Source of the DNA: Amycolatopsis balhimycina FH 1894
GTDB lineage: Bacteria; Actinomycetota; Actinomycetes; Mycobacteriales; Pseudonocardiaceae
NCBI RefSeq assembly: GCF_000384295.1
Contig: NZ_KB913037.1
Coordinates: 474,762 to 538,761 of the forward strand
Reading direction: 5' to 3'
Length of the DNA: 64,000 bases
Positions 17,629 through 27,335 of this stretch are shown piece by piece (positions within the stretch are counted from its first letter, which is position 1; each line of letters starts with the position of its first letter). Position numbers and translations under genes: made by a program. The notes beneath the pieces are model-generated. The model was not told the origin of the DNA, searched no databases, and was given only the letters and a program-made list of their open reading frames with translations.

Positions 17629-17967
17629 ATGACGACGCGCACCGAATCCCAGGCCGACGTCGAGCAGCTGCTCGACGTGTTCAAGGCGCTCGCGAACCCG
17701 GTGCGGCTACAGGTACTGCAGTGGCTGCGGGAGCCGGAACGGCACTTCCCGGTGGAGCGGGCGATTGCCGACCCGGTGGAGGTCGGCGTGTGCGTGAGCC
17801 ACATCCAGGAGAAGCTGGGGCTCGCGCAGTCGACGGTCTCGGCGTACATGGCGTCGCTGCAGCGTGCCGGGCTGGTCCGGGCCACGCGCGTCGGCAAGTG
17901 GACGCACTACAAGCGCGACGAAGCCCGGATCGCCGAGTTCGTCGCGATGCTCGGCCACTCCCTCTGA
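17629..17967 (+). CDS. ArsR/SmtB-family transcriptional repressor
   Basis: A 112-residue winged-helix protein: DVEQLLDVFKALANPVRLQVLQWL is the typical ArsR opening, VCVSHIQEKLGLAQSTVSAYMASLQRAGLV the recognition helix and wing, and THYKRDEARIAEF the C-terminal helix. Only one Cys lies at the position of the ELCVCDL metal box (GVCVSHI), so the effector may not be a metal. ATG 17629. The GTATA palindrome lies 24 bp upstream and overlaps the likely promoter, implying autoregulation and control of the divergent HTH/aldo-keto reductase pair. Confidence 0.92.
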   Translation: MTTRTESQADVEQLLDVFKALANPVRLQVLQWLREPERHFPVERAIADPVEVGVCVSHIQEKLGLAQSTVSAYMASLQRAGLVRATRVGKWTHYKRDEARIAEFVAMLGHSL

Positions 17968-18022
17968 CCCCTCCCCTCCCCCGCTACACCACCCGCCCGG
18001 CCACTCATATCGAAAATCTGCG

Positions 18023-18036
18023 ATACTTCGAAGTAT
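18023..18036. promoter_or_regulatory. 14-bp perfect palindrome at the LLM oxidoreductase start
   Basis: ATACTTCGAAGTAT is a perfect palindrome whose last bases are part of the start codon at 18035. Immediately upstream TATCG and CGATA form another dyad (18008-18025). A protein bound here would block the promoter or initiation. The cognate regulator is unknown; the ArsR gene just upstream is one candidate. Confidence 0.55.
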
Positions 18037-18916
18037 GGGTACGATCGAGGACATGCGGCTCGGCCGCTACGGGATCTGGACGTTCGACTTCGAGGACCAG
18101 CCGGCCGCCCTGATCCGGGACTCCGTGCAGGAGCTGGAAGAGCTCGGCTGGCCGGCGATCTGGATCCCGGAGAGCGACGGGCGGGAAGCCCTGACGCACG
18201 CCGGGTTCCTGCTGTCGGCCACCGAACGCCTCGCCGTGGTCAACGGGATCGCGCAGATCTGGTCCCGTGGTCCGCAGTGGACCCGGGGTGCGGCCCTGCT
18301 GCTGGCGGACGCCTACGCGGACCGCCACCTGCTCGGCCTCGGCTTCGGCGCCGGGAAGCCCGGCGCGAAGCCGCTTCGGGCGATGAACGACTACCTCGAC
18401 GCCCTGGACACCGTCACCAACGGCAACCCCCGGCCACGCGCACCGATGCGACGGCTGCTCGCGGCGTACGGCCCGAAGATGCTGGAGCTGGCCCGCGACC
18501 GATCGGCGGGCGCCCACACCTACCACGTGACCCCGGAACACACCGCCCAGGCGCGCGAGATCCTCGGTGACAGCCCGTTCCTCGGCGTCGAGCAGGCCGT
18601 GCTCTTCGAAACCGACGCGGCCAAGGCGCGGGAGGTCGCCCGCGCCCACCTGCACCTGTACCTGACCTCGGAGTACAACGTCGCGAAGTTCCGGCGGCTC
18701 GGCTACACGGAAGCGGACATCGACGGCGGCCGCGGCAGCGACCGTCTCGTCGACGACCTGGTGTTCTGGGGCGATCTCGAGACGATCACCGCGAAGCTGG
18801 GCGGACACCTCGACGCGGGCGCCGACCACGTGGGCGTCCAGGTCGTCGGGGTCGAGCCGGGCACCTCGGCCATGCCGCACTGGCGGCGACTGGCCGAGGT
18901 GCTGCTAGCCGGGTGA
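18035..18916 (+). CDS. LLM-class F420-dependent oxidoreductase
   Basis: A 293-residue luciferase-like barrel enzyme, family typical of actinobacterial coenzyme F420 users. It opens GRYGIWTFDFEDQPA and has ELEELGWPAIWIPES, LAVVNGIAQIWSRG and LLADAYADRHLLGLGFGAGKPG, all standard LLM segments. ATG 18035 or the in-frame ATG 18053 could start it; the second lies closer to the family N-terminus. Substrate unknown. It overlaps the 3' end of the convergent DUF3626-like gene by 12 bp. F420 dependence is inferred from family, not shown. Confidence 0.85.
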   Translation: MGTIEDMRLGRYGIWTFDFEDQPAALIRDSVQELEELGWPAIWIPESDGREALTHAGFLLSATERLAVVNGIAQIWSRGPQWTRGAALLLADAYADRHLLGLGFGAGKPGAKPLRAMNDYLDALDTVTNGNPRPRAPMRRLLAAYGPKMLELARDRSAGAHTYHVTPEHTAQAREILGDSPFLGVEQAVLFETDAAKAREVARAHLHLYLTSEYNVAKFRRLGYTEADIDGGRGSDRLVDDLVFWGDLETITAKLGGHLDAGADHVGVQVVGVEPGTSAMPHWRRLAEVLLAG

Positions 18917-19741
18917 GCCGAACCGCGCGGTGCAGTGCCACACGCGCTTGAGCACCTGGGGGTCGTGCCGGCCGGCGCGGACGGCGTCGCCGATGACGCG
19001 GGCATCCAGCCACCCGCCCTGGGCGATGTCTTCGCCGGCCCGCACGGCGTCCGCGCCGCGGTAGTCCGCGTGCTCGGCGAGCTTGGCCACCGGCAGCCGG
19101 AACCCGTGGTGCCAGCAGATCGGGAACCGGAACTCCGCGGCGGCCGCTTCGACGTCGGTGCCCCGGAAGGACGGGTCCAGCACCAGGGCCGCGACGTCGT
19201 CCGGCAGCCGCAGCGGGCCGTGGACGTGGGCTTCGATGTAGTCGTCGAGCTCGTCGGGGGCGTCCGCCTCGACGAGGGGGATCAGTGGCATGTGCGTGCT
19301 CGTGCCGAAGTGCGTCGGCTCGTTGAAGCTGTCCGGATAGCAGAACGTCGTCCGCCCCAGCACTTCGCGTTTGAGCCGGAAGTGCGCCGAACCGAACCGC
19401 ACCGAGCCGCCGGCCGGGCGGCGGCGGTGGTTGAGTGAGCCGTACTTCGGACGGGCGGACGGTGGCAGTTCGTCGTAGACGCCGCCGAACATCCGGTGTT
19501 CCCAGTGCCACCGATCCCCGCCGGGGCGCGCGGTCAGGCCGCCGTTGCTCGTGCCCGTCTCGAACTGCGAGCGGTAGACACCGTCCGTCAGCCAGTGCCG
19601 CAGCAGCGACCTCTCCCCCACCAGCCGGTCCGGGTGGAAGTGGATCGTGACGTCCAGGTCCGCCGGCAGCGGCGGCCCGGCGACCCGGTCCGCGACATGC
19701 CTGACGGCTTCCGGCCACCGCCGTGCGGTTCTCCCCGCCAT
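18905..19741 (-). CDS. DUF3626-like protein
   Basis: A 278-residue soluble protein. Segments such as DVTIHFHPDRL, DGVYRSQFETGTSNG, LNHRRRPAGGSVRFGSAHF and EAHVHGPLRL, with many conserved His, Asp and Glu, match what I recall of the DUF3626 family; the name is from memory and the biochemical role is not known. The His-rich pattern suggests metal binding. ATG 19741 is preceded at 24 bp by an exact copy of the GTATAGGTCGTTATAC palindrome. It is divergent from the EamA transporter, so both may be under the same control. Confidence 0.75.
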   Translation of the reverse strand: MAGRTARRWPEAVRHVADRVAGPPLPADLDVTIHFHPDRLVGERSLLRHWLTDGVYRSQFETGTSNGGLTARPGGDRWHWEHRMFGGVYDELPPSARPKYGSLNHRRRPAGGSVRFGSAHFRLKREVLGRTTFCYPDSFNEPTHFGTSTHMPLIPLVEADAPDELDDYIEAHVHGPLRLPDDVAALVLDPSFRGTDVEAAAAEFRFPICWHHGFRLPVAKLAEHADYRGADAVRAGEDIAQGGWLDARVIGDAVRAGRHDPQVLKRVWHCTARFGSPG

Positions 19742-19765
19742 GGATGGCACCCTACCGCCGTGGCG

Positions 19766-19781
19766 GTATAGGTCGTTATAC
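19766..19781. promoter_or_regulatory. 16-bp palindromic operator, copy 2 (GTATAGGTCGTTATAC)
   Basis: Identical over all 16 bp to the copy at 17590. It lies in the gap between the divergent DUF3626-like and EamA genes, 24 bp from the first. The equal 24-bp spacing to the ArsR start at copy 1 and to the DUF3626 start here supports a common regulatory role. Confidence 0.7.
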
Positions 19782-19828
19782 ACAACGCGGGGCCGGGAAA
19801 CCGCTGGCATCGCGGCCGGTTCGCCGGT

Positions 19829-20785
19829 TTGACTGCGCCCATGCGATCGGCGGAGTTCGGGGTCACGGTGCGGTTCGCGCTGCTGGCGCTGGTGTGGGGT
19901 GCGAGTTTCCTGTTCATCAAGGTCGGTCTCGGCGGGCTCTCCCCCGGTCAGGTCGCGCTCGCCCGCGTCGCGCTGGGCGCGCTGGCGCTGGCCGTGGTCC
20001 TGGCGGTGCGCCGGCGGCCGCTCCCCCGTGATCCCGTGCTGTGGGGTCACCTCGCGGCCGTGTCGGTGTTGTTGTGCGTGGTGCCGTTCCTGCTGTTCTC
20101 GTGGGCGGAGCAGTACATTTCGTCCGGTTTGGCCAGCATCTTCAACGCGACGACGCCGCTGGTCACGATGCTGCTGGCGGCCGCGGCGCTGCCGGAGGAG
20201 CGGTTCACGCCGCCGCGGGTGCTCGGCCTGCTGCTCGGGTTTCTCGGCGTGCTCATGATCGTCGGGGTGTGGCACGGCATCGACGTGTCCCACCAGCTGA
20301 CGGCCCAGCTGGCCTGCCTCGGCGCGACGACGTGCTACGGCGCGTGTTTCGTGTACCTGCGCCGGTTCGTCTCACCACGGGGGACGGATCCGGTGGTCGT
20401 CGCGTTCGGGCAGACGGCGTCGGCGACGGTGATCCTCGGCCTGCTGACCCCCGCGATCGCGGCGACGCCGGTGCACCTCGACCTGCCGGTGGTGGCGAGC
20501 ATGATCGCGCTCGGCGTCTTCGGCACGGGCCTGGCCTATGCCTGGAACACCCGCATCATCGCCGCCTGGGGTGCGGCCAACGCCTCGGCGGTGACGTACC
20601 TGACCCCGGTGGTCGGGGTCCTGCTCGGCGTGCTGGTGCTGGGGGAACCGGTGAGCTGGAACCAGCCGGCCGGCGCACTGCTCGTGGTGCTGGGGATCCT
20701 CGCCGCCCACGGGAGGTTGCGCCCGCGCCGAAGCAGCGAGCCGAACTCGTCCGTCGTTAGACACGCCGATGGGGCGGCTGCCTAA
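19829..20785 (+). CDS. EamA/DMT-family transporter
   Basis: A 318-residue membrane protein with ten predicted hydrophobic segments in two EamA repeats (first: FALLALVWGASFLFIKVGL, second: LTAQLACLGATTCYGACFVYL). The family exports metabolites or amino acids and drugs by proton antiport. TTG 19829 or ATG 19841 could be the start; ATG is the more usual. Its TAA lies in the loop of the terminator at 20767-20800, so translation and termination are intertwined. It is divergent from the DUF3626-like gene and may share its palindromic operator. Confidence 0.88.
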   Translation: MTAPMRSAEFGVTVRFALLALVWGASFLFIKVGLGGLSPGQVALARVALGALALAVVLAVRRRPLPRDPVLWGHLAAVSVLLCVVPFLLFSWAEQYISSGLASIFNATTPLVTMLLAAAALPEERFTPPRVLGLLLGFLGVLMIVGVWHGIDVSHQLTAQLACLGATTCYGACFVYLRRFVSPRGTDPVVVAFGQTASATVILGLLTPAIAATPVHLDLPVVASMIALGVFGTGLAYAWNTRIIAAWGAANASAVTYLTPVVGVLLGVLVLGEPVSWNQPAGALLVVLGILAAHGRLRPRRSSEPNSSVVRHADGAAA

Positions 20786-20800
20786 GCAGCCGCCCCATCG
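20767..20800. terminator. 15-bp perfect terminator hairpin between EamA and mpa
   Basis: Arms 20767-20781 and 20786-20800 pair perfectly around the loop CTAA, which contains the EamA stop codon. It lies between convergent EamA and mpa and is likely bidirectional. No T-tract follows, as is common in actinobacteria. Confidence 0.9.
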
Positions 20801-20810
20801 CGCGTCGGAA

Positions 20811-22613
20811 CTACAGGTACTGACCGGTGTTCGTGGCGGTGTCGATCGCCCGCCCCGAGTCCTGGTTCTTGCCGGTGACGAGCGTGCGGATGTAGACGAT
20901 CCGCTCGCCCTTCTTGCCGGAGATCCGGGCCCAGTCGTCCGGGTTGGTGGTGTTGGGCAGGTCCTCGTTCTCCGCGAACTCGTCGACGATCGCGTCCAGC
21001 AGGTGCTGCACGCGGAGACCCGGCTGCTGGGTCTCCAGCACCGACTTGATCGCCGACTTCTTCGCCCGGTCCACGATGTTCTGGATCATCGCGCCCGAGT
21101 TGAAGTCACGGAAGTACAGGACTTCCTTGTCCCCGTTGGCGTAGGTCACCTCGAGGAACCGGTTCTCGTCGCTCTCCTCGTACATGCGCTCGACGGTGTG
21201 CTGGATCATCGCGTCGAACGTCGCCTTGGCGTCGCCGCCGAACTCGGCGAGGTCGTCGGCGTGGATCGGCAGGCCTTCGGCCAGGTACTTGGAGAAGATG
21301 TCCTTCGCGCCTTCGGCGTCCGGACGCTCGATCTTGATCTTGACGTCGAGCCGGCCCGGCCGCAGGATCGCCGGGTCGATCATGTCTTCGCGGTTGGAGG
21401 CGCCGATGACGATGACGTTCTCCAGGCCTTCGACACCGTCGATTTCCGACAGCAGCTGCGGCACGATCGTGGTCTCCACGTCGGACGACACGCCCGACCC
21501 ACGGGTCCGGAAGATCGAGTCCATCTCGTCGAAGAACACGATCACCGGGGTACCCTCGGAGGCCTTCTCCCGCGCCCGCTGGAAGATCAGGCGGATGTGC
21601 CGCTCGGTCTCCCCGACGAACTTGTTGAGCAGCTCGGGACCCTTGATGTTCAGGAAGTAGGACTTCCCGTCCTCGTTGTCGCCCCGTGCCGCGGCCACCT
21701 TCTTGGCCAGCGAGTTCGCCACCGCCTTGGCGATGAGCGTCTTGCCGCAGCCCGGCGGGCCGTAGAGCAGGACGCCCTTGGGCGGCCGCAGCTGGTACTC
21801 CTGGTACAGGTCGGCATGCAGGAACGGCAGCTCGACCGCGTCCCTGATCTGCTCGATCTGCCGGGTGAGGCCACCGATGTCCTCGTAGCGGACGTCGGGC
21901 ACCTCCTCCAGCACCAGGTCCTCGACCTCCGCCTTCGGCACGCGCTCGTACGCGTAGCCGGCCTTGGAGTCGACCAGCAGCGAGTCGCCCGGCTTGAGCG
22001 GCTGCTCCGCCAGCAGATCGGAGAGCAGGACCACCCGCTCTTCGTCCGCGTGCCCGACCACCAGTGCGCGAAGGCTGCCGCCCTCGACGTCGGCGGCGAG
22101 CACCTCACGCAACGCGCACACCTCACCGACGCGTTCGAAGCCGCCGGCCTCGACCACCGTGAGCGCCTCGTTGAGCCGCAGCGCCTGACCACGGCGCAAC
22201 GACGAGAGCTCGACCGCGGGTGAAACCGACACCCGCATCTTCCGGCCGGCCGTGAAGACGTCCACCGTGTTGTCCTCGTACGCCTCGACGAAGACGCCGT
22301 ACCCGGACGGTGGCTGGGCCAGCCTGTCGACCTCCTCGCGGAGTGCGAGGAGCTGTCCTCGCGCTTCGCGCAGGGTTTCGACCAGTTTGGTGTTGCGCTC
22401 GGTGAGCTGGCTCACCCTTTCCGAGGCCTCGGCGAGTCGCTGTTCGAGAACTCGGTTCTGCCTTGGCGAGTCGGTCAGTTTGCGGCGCAGCAGCGCCACT
22501 TCCTCCTCGAGAAAACGGATCTGCCGAGCTTGCTCGTCCGCCGTCGTCCCAGCTCCGGATGTTGCTGAAGGGTCGGCCTCCTCGCGCCGACCTCCGGGAA
22601 GGTCATGATGCAT
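20811..22613 (-). CDS. mpa: proteasome-activating AAA ATPase Mpa/ARC
   Basis: A 600-residue hexameric unfoldase that recognises Pup through its coiled coil and threads pupylated proteins into PrcAB. In order: N-terminal coiled coil ([18 protein letters not shown] to ALREEVDRL), double OB domain, AAA domain with Walker A GPPGCGKT, Walker [11 protein letters not shown] and arginine-finger region [17 protein letters not shown], and the C-terminal GQYL that docks into the proteasome alpha ring. ATG 22613 follows a strong GGAGG about 7 nt upstream; upstream in-frame codons lack this. It stands apart from dop by the accessory block at 15124-20785. Confidence 0.97.
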   Translation of the reverse strand: MHHDLPGGRREEADPSATSGAGTTADEQARQIRFLEEEVALLRRKLTDSPRQNRVLEQRLAEASERVSQLTERNTKLVETLREARGQLLALREEVDRLAQPPSGYGVFVEAYEDNTVDVFTAGRKMRVSVSPAVELSSLRRGQALRLNEALTVVEAGGFERVGEVCALREVLAADVEGGSLRALVVGHADEERVVLLSDLLAEQPLKPGDSLLVDSKAGYAYERVPKAEVEDLVLEEVPDVRYEDIGGLTRQIEQIRDAVELPFLHADLYQEYQLRPPKGVLLYGPPGCGKTLIAKAVANSLAKKVAAARGDNEDGKSYFLNIKGPELLNKFVGETERHIRLIFQRAREKASEGTPVIVFFDEMDSIFRTRGSGVSSDVETTIVPQLLSEIDGVEGLENVIVIGASNREDMIDPAILRPGRLDVKIKIERPDAEGAKDIFSKYLAEGLPIHADDLAEFGGDAKATFDAMIQHTVERMYEESDENRFLEVTYANGDKEVLYFRDFNSGAMIQNIVDRAKKSAIKSVLETQQPGLRVQHLLDAIVDEFAENEDLPNTTNPDDWARISGKKGERIVYIRTLVTGKNQDSGRAIDTATNTGQYL

Positions 22614-22978
22614 CGGGCACCTCCTCGGAGTGCTTTTCATTCCACGGTACCGGCGATCACCGACAAGAAAAGCCCTTTCCGCATCACAAGATCGGCGCGT
22701 CGCGGTTTCTGAGCCTCCCCCAGCACGGACATTCCCGCAGCGCAAGCGGCCATTTCGGTGCCGTGGCGATGGTGCGAGACGGGTCCGGGCGTGCCGGGGC
22801 GAAGCAAGCACGACGGGAGTACCCCGCCGCCGGGGCCGCCAACCCTGCGGGATCCGGGCAATTCCGGCCAGTTCCGCCCTAACCGCGCGGTGGGCGGCCC
22901 CGGTGGCTAGCATCGGGCCGACGCCGGACCGGAAGTCAGGCCCGGGTCACGTCGAAGGAACGCTAGGGGGCACCACTC
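22614..22978. other. 365-bp gap between divergent mpa and Pro-rich protein
   Basis: No credible gene here. It holds the AGGAGG site for mpa at its left end, a TAGCAT that could be a -10 for the rightward gene (22908-22913), and the ribosome site AGGGGGC before 22979. I see no palindrome longer than chance. Short reading frames in it lack ribosome sites and family features. Confidence 0.6.
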
Positions 22979-23833
22979 ATGACCTACCCGCCGCAGCAAC
23001 CGGGCGGTTACGGCCGGCAGCCCGGCGGCTACGGGCAGCAGCCCGGGCCCTACGGTCAACCGCAGCCGGGCGGTTACCCCCAGAGCGGGCCCCAGCCGCA
23101 GCCGGGCTACGGCGGCACCCAGCAGTTCGGGCAGCCCGATCCGTACGGGCAGCCCCAGCAGGGCGGTTACCCACCCCAGACGGGCCCTCAGCCCCAGCAG
23201 GGCCACCCCCAGTACGGGCAGCAGGACCAGTGGGGCCAGCCGCAGCAGGGCTTCGGCGGCTACGACCCGTACGGCGGCGGTGGCTTCGGCGACGCTCCCC
23301 CGCCCAAGAAGAAGAAAACCGGGCTCATCATCGCCATCGCGGCGGGCGCGGTGGTCCTCGTCGGCGGCGGCGTGACGGCGCTGGCCCTCACGAACAGCGG
23401 CGGCGAGCAGGCCGCGGCACCGCCCGCGAGCAGCAGTTCCGCGGCGCCGACGACCGTGCCGAAGGCGTCCACCCCCAAGCCGAAGAGCACCGCGCCGACC
23501 AGCCCGACGTCGAAGAGCAGCAAGCCCGCGGGCGGCCCGGCCCCCGGCGGCAAGCCGAGCTCGCGGGAGCTGTTCGATTCGACGATCTCCGCCTACAACG
23601 CGAGTGACGAGAAGTCCCTCGCCGACACCATCTGCCGGAGCGTCTTCGAAGGCACCACCGGCGACATCCCGAAGGTCACGGTGAAGCTGACCGGCACGCC
23701 CCAGGACAGCGGGGACAAGTCCACCGTGCGCTACTCGGCCACCGACGGCAGCAAGACCAAGATCGGCACGATGTCGGCGCGGAAGGAATCCGGGCTGTGG
23801 TGCCTGTCCAACGTGCAGGCGGACGGCTCGTGA
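22979..23833 (+). CDS. Pro/Gln/Gly-rich single-pass membrane protein
   Basis: A 284-residue protein. Residues 1-105 are low-complexity repeats of the kind [10 protein letters not shown]; a KKKK stop signal precedes one transmembrane helix (about 115-137), then an extracytoplasmic Ser/Thr/Pro/Lys linker, then a compact domain of about 90 residues ([26 protein letters not shown] to the end) with two Cys, the last in GLWCLSN. The order cytoplasmic repeats, helix, external domain is typical of actinobacterial envelope proteins with DUF4878-like folds, though I cannot assign one firmly. The next gene shares its external layout. Confidence 0.8.
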   Translation: MTYPPQQPGGYGRQPGGYGQQPGPYGQPQPGGYPQSGPQPQPGYGGTQQFGQPDPYGQPQQGGYPPQTGPQPQQGHPQYGQQDQWGQPQQGFGGYDPYGGGGFGDAPPPKKKKTGLIIAIAAGAVVLVGGGVTALALTNSGGEQAAAPPASSSSAAPTTVPKASTPKPKSTAPTSPTSKSSKPAGGPAPGGKPSSRELFDSTISAYNASDEKSLADTICRSVFEGTTGDIPKVTVKLTGTPQDSGDKSTVRYSATDGSKTKIGTMSARKESGLWCLSNVQADGS

Positions 23834-23846
23834 GCCCCCGCAGGCG

Positions 23847-24299
23847 GTGAACCGCGTCTTCGCCGCCGGGCTGGTCCTGCTCGGCGTGGCCGGCGCGGGT
23901 GTCGTGCTGGGCCTGCTGCTCGTCGCCCCGGGTGGCGCCCCGCCCACACCGTCGAGCAAGACCGGCCAGGTGCCGACCCGCTCGTCGCCACCGCCCGTAC
24001 CCGACGCGGCCGACACGGCGGCGGTGAGCGTGCTGGCCAAGGCGATCGTCGACGCGATCGCCCGGCACGACTCGGCGGCGTTCGGCAAGCTCACCTGCCG
24101 CCCGCAGACCGCCGAAGCCCTGGCGAGGCTGCAGCGGATGTGGGACGCGGCCGGCCCGGTCACCGCGACGCTCCCCCGGCCGCCCGAGGTGCGCGGCGAG
24201 TCGGCGACGGCGGTGGTCCACGTCGAGGCGGCGGGCGGCACCAAGGACACGCCCTTCCCGCTGCACAAGGAGACCGGCCACTGGTGCGTGCCGGGCTAA
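23847..24299 (+). CDS. small exported/membrane-anchored protein, relative of its upstream neighbour
   Basis: A 150-residue protein with an N-terminal hydrophobic helix (VFAAGLVLLGVAGAGVVLGLLLV), a Pro/Ser-rich linker and a domain of about 95 residues holding two Cys (KLTCRP and the terminal GHWCVPG). The Cys spacing and the final xxWC pattern echo the external domain of the protein at 22979, so I infer the same fold and a disulfide. GTG 23847 is 14 bp after the previous stop, so the two are probably one operon. Its stop overlaps that of the convergent pentapeptide gene. Confidence 0.78.
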   Translation: MNRVFAAGLVLLGVAGAGVVLGLLLVAPGGAPPTPSSKTGQVPTRSSPPPVPDAADTAAVSVLAKAIVDAIARHDSAAFGKLTCRPQTAEALARLQRMWDAAGPVTATLPRPPEVRGESATAVVHVEAAGGTKDTPFPLHKETGHWCVPG

Positions 24300-25078
24300 G
24301 CGGGCGGTGTGAAGCCCTCCGGCAGGCGGGTGGTGCCGTCGGTGCGGGCCCCGGTCAGGTCCGCGTCCGTCAGGTCGGCGCCGGTGAGGTCGGCGCCGCG
24401 CAGATCCGCGTCCCGCAGGAGCGTGCCGGTCAGGGTCGCGCCGGCGAGGTTCGCGTTCCGCAGCACCGCGCCCTCGAGGTTCGCTCCCACGAAACAGACC
24501 CGCGGAATCGCGAAGCCGGTCAGGTCGGCGCCCCGGAGGTCGACTCGCTCCAGCTCGGACCCCGCGCCCGGTTCGATCATCCCGCCACGGCCCAGTGCCG
24601 CGACCGCGGCCGCGACGTCGTCGGCCAGACCGCCTTCGCGGCGGGCCGTTCCGGGCTGCCAGGGCGCCCGGAAGCAGATGAAGGACGTGAGCAGCGCGTG
24701 GACGTGCCCGCGATAGCGGGGATCGAGGTCGGCCAGCTGCTCCAGCGCGTAGACGGCGCCCTGCCGGGTCGGCACCTGCTCCGCGCCGAGCTGGTCGATC
24801 GCCTTCGTGAACAGGTCGATCGACCGGCTGTCCCGGTTCAGCTGCAGCTGCCGGGACGTCAGGAGCGCACCCAGCCCGACGCCCGCCAGGGCCAAGAGGC
24901 CGCCGAGCGCCTGCAACAGCGTGGCGCGGACGTCGTTGACGGCCTTCAGCCGGTCTACCGGTCCCAGTCCCGACGCGGTCCCGACGAGCCAGGACGGCAC
25001 GAAGACCACGCAAAGCACCGCGAGGCCGGTCACGACGGCCGCCGCCACCGTGAACCCGGCCTTCCGGCGCGGAGACAC
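24296..25078 (-). CDS. pentapeptide-repeat membrane protein
   Basis: A 260-residue protein with two N-terminal transmembrane helices (about residues 7-27 and 45-65), a linker, and a C-terminal right-handed quadrilateral helix of A(D/N)LxG repeats: VDLRGADLTG, ANLEGAVLRNANLAGATLTGT, DADLRGADLTGADLTDADLTGA. Membrane-anchored pentapeptide proteins of this layout are widespread in actinobacteria with unknown roles. GTG 25078 starts 5 bp after the trmI stop, so it is probably a downstream partner of trmI. No Qnr-type features. Confidence 0.85.
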   Translation of the reverse strand: MSPRRKAGFTVAAAVVTGLAVLCVVFVPSWLVGTASGLGPVDRLKAVNDVRATLLQALGGLLALAGVGLGALLTSRQLQLNRDSRSIDLFTKAIDQLGAEQVPTRQGAVYALEQLADLDPRYRGHVHALLTSFICFRAPWQPGTARREGGLADDVAAAVAALGRGGMIEPGAGSELERVDLRGADLTGFAIPRVCFVGANLEGAVLRNANLAGATLTGTLLRDADLRGADLTGADLTDADLTGARTDGTTRLPEGFTPPA

Positions 25079-25083
25079 CCCGG

Positions 25084-25965
<882 letters not shown>

Positions 25966-26019
25966 TCAGTAACCCGTTTGGCCGACGCCAGATCTTCGCA
26001 GGCCGCGCGGGCCGGGGCC

Positions 26020-27172
26020 TCAGCGGGTACGGCGGTTCAGCGCGGCACGCAGGTCGTCCCGGCGCAGCACGCCCGCCGGGCGGCCCTCGTCGTCGACCAC
26101 GAGGAACTGCCACGCCGGGGTCTCGCGGACCCGCTCGACGACGTCCTCCCCGGGCTCCGACGCCAGGAGCACGGTCTCGGCCCGGATCGGCTCGGCCGCC
26201 AGTTCGGCGGGCGCGTGCGGCGACGTGCTCGCGAGCCGCTCCGCGGCGCCCTCGTCGAGGAGCCCGGCCGCCACTCCGTCGGCGCGGACCAGCACCACGC
26301 CCCGGCCGGCGGAGGCGGCCAGCGCGTCCGACACCGGGCTCTCGGCCGGCAGCTGCAGCACCGGCCGGACGAGTTCGCCGAGGACGAGACCCTCCGGCCA
26401 CGTCCGGCGTGTCTCGGCGGCCAGTTCCGACCGCGCGCCCAGGATCACGAACCACGCCGTGACGACGCAGACACCCAGCCGCAGCCACCGGTCCGGGCTC
26501 GCCGTCGCCAGGCCCCACAGCGCCCACACGAGCAGGCCCGCCGCCACGACCGCGCCGCCGGCGACCGCGGCGCGCGTCCCCTTCGCGCGAGTGCCGGTGA
26601 CCGCCCAGACACCGGCGCGGACCAGCCTGCCGCCGTCCAAGGGCAGTCCGGGCAGCAGGTTGAACACGCCGACGGCGAGGTTCGCCACCGCGCATTCGGC
26701 CACCAGGAGCCAGACCGCGCCGTCCGGGGGGGACGGCGAACATCAGGAGACCGCAGAACCCGCCGAGCAGCAGCGACACCGCGGGGCCGGCCGCGGCGAC
26801 CAGACCTTCGTCGCCGGGCCGTTTCGGCGTGCGGGCCACTTCGGACAGGCCGCCGAGCAGGAACAGGCGCAGCCGCCGCACGGGGATCCCCAGCCGCAGC
26901 GCGACCAGGCAGTGCCCGAGCTCGTGGGCGAGCACCGACAGACCCAGCAGCAGCGCGAACGCGCCCGCCAGCAGCCACGACGTCGGCGCCGTGGCGTCCG
27001 GCAGCAGCCGTCCGACGAGCGGCGCGTACAGCACGACGACGATCAGCGAGCCGATCCACCAGGACGGCGCCAGCAGCACCGGCACCCCGGCGACCCGGAA
27101 CAGCAGGAGGCCGCCGTCCGGGAGGACGGCCCGCCGGGTGCCCCCGGTGCCCTGCTCACTGGTCGCGGCCAT
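26020..27172 (-). pseudogene. M50 site-2 protease with CBS-like domain, frameshifted in a C7 run
   Basis: One gene in two frames. From ATG 27172 the first frame gives membrane segments and the zinc motif HELGH (LSVLAHELGHCLVALRLGI). After FAVPP the frame fails in a run of seven C (26726-26732 on the plus strand as G). The next frame resumes at DGAVWLLVAEC and carries the second active-site motif NLLPGLPLDGGR, further helices and a C-terminal CBS-like region to TGA near 26020. Six instead of seven C would give an intact protein of about 383 residues. Rip3-like intramembrane proteases have this layout. Either phase-variable, degenerate, or a sequencing error. Confidence 0.85.
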
Positions 27173-27335
27173 CCCGAGAGCCTAGAGCCCCCGGTGTGGG
27201 TAGCGGGTGATCCGGCCCCGGTGGTGTCGCGACCGGACGACACACGTACCGGGATGGACGACACGTCCGGTGCGGGACGAGGTGGCGGGCGTTGCGGTCG
27301 CCGGAACTGTCGGACCCCGGCGTTACGCTCTGCCC

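Noticed and set aside
22637..22861. Leftward 74-codon frame in the mpa upstream gap.
   Set aside because: No ribosome site, no domain, and it overlaps the mpa leader.
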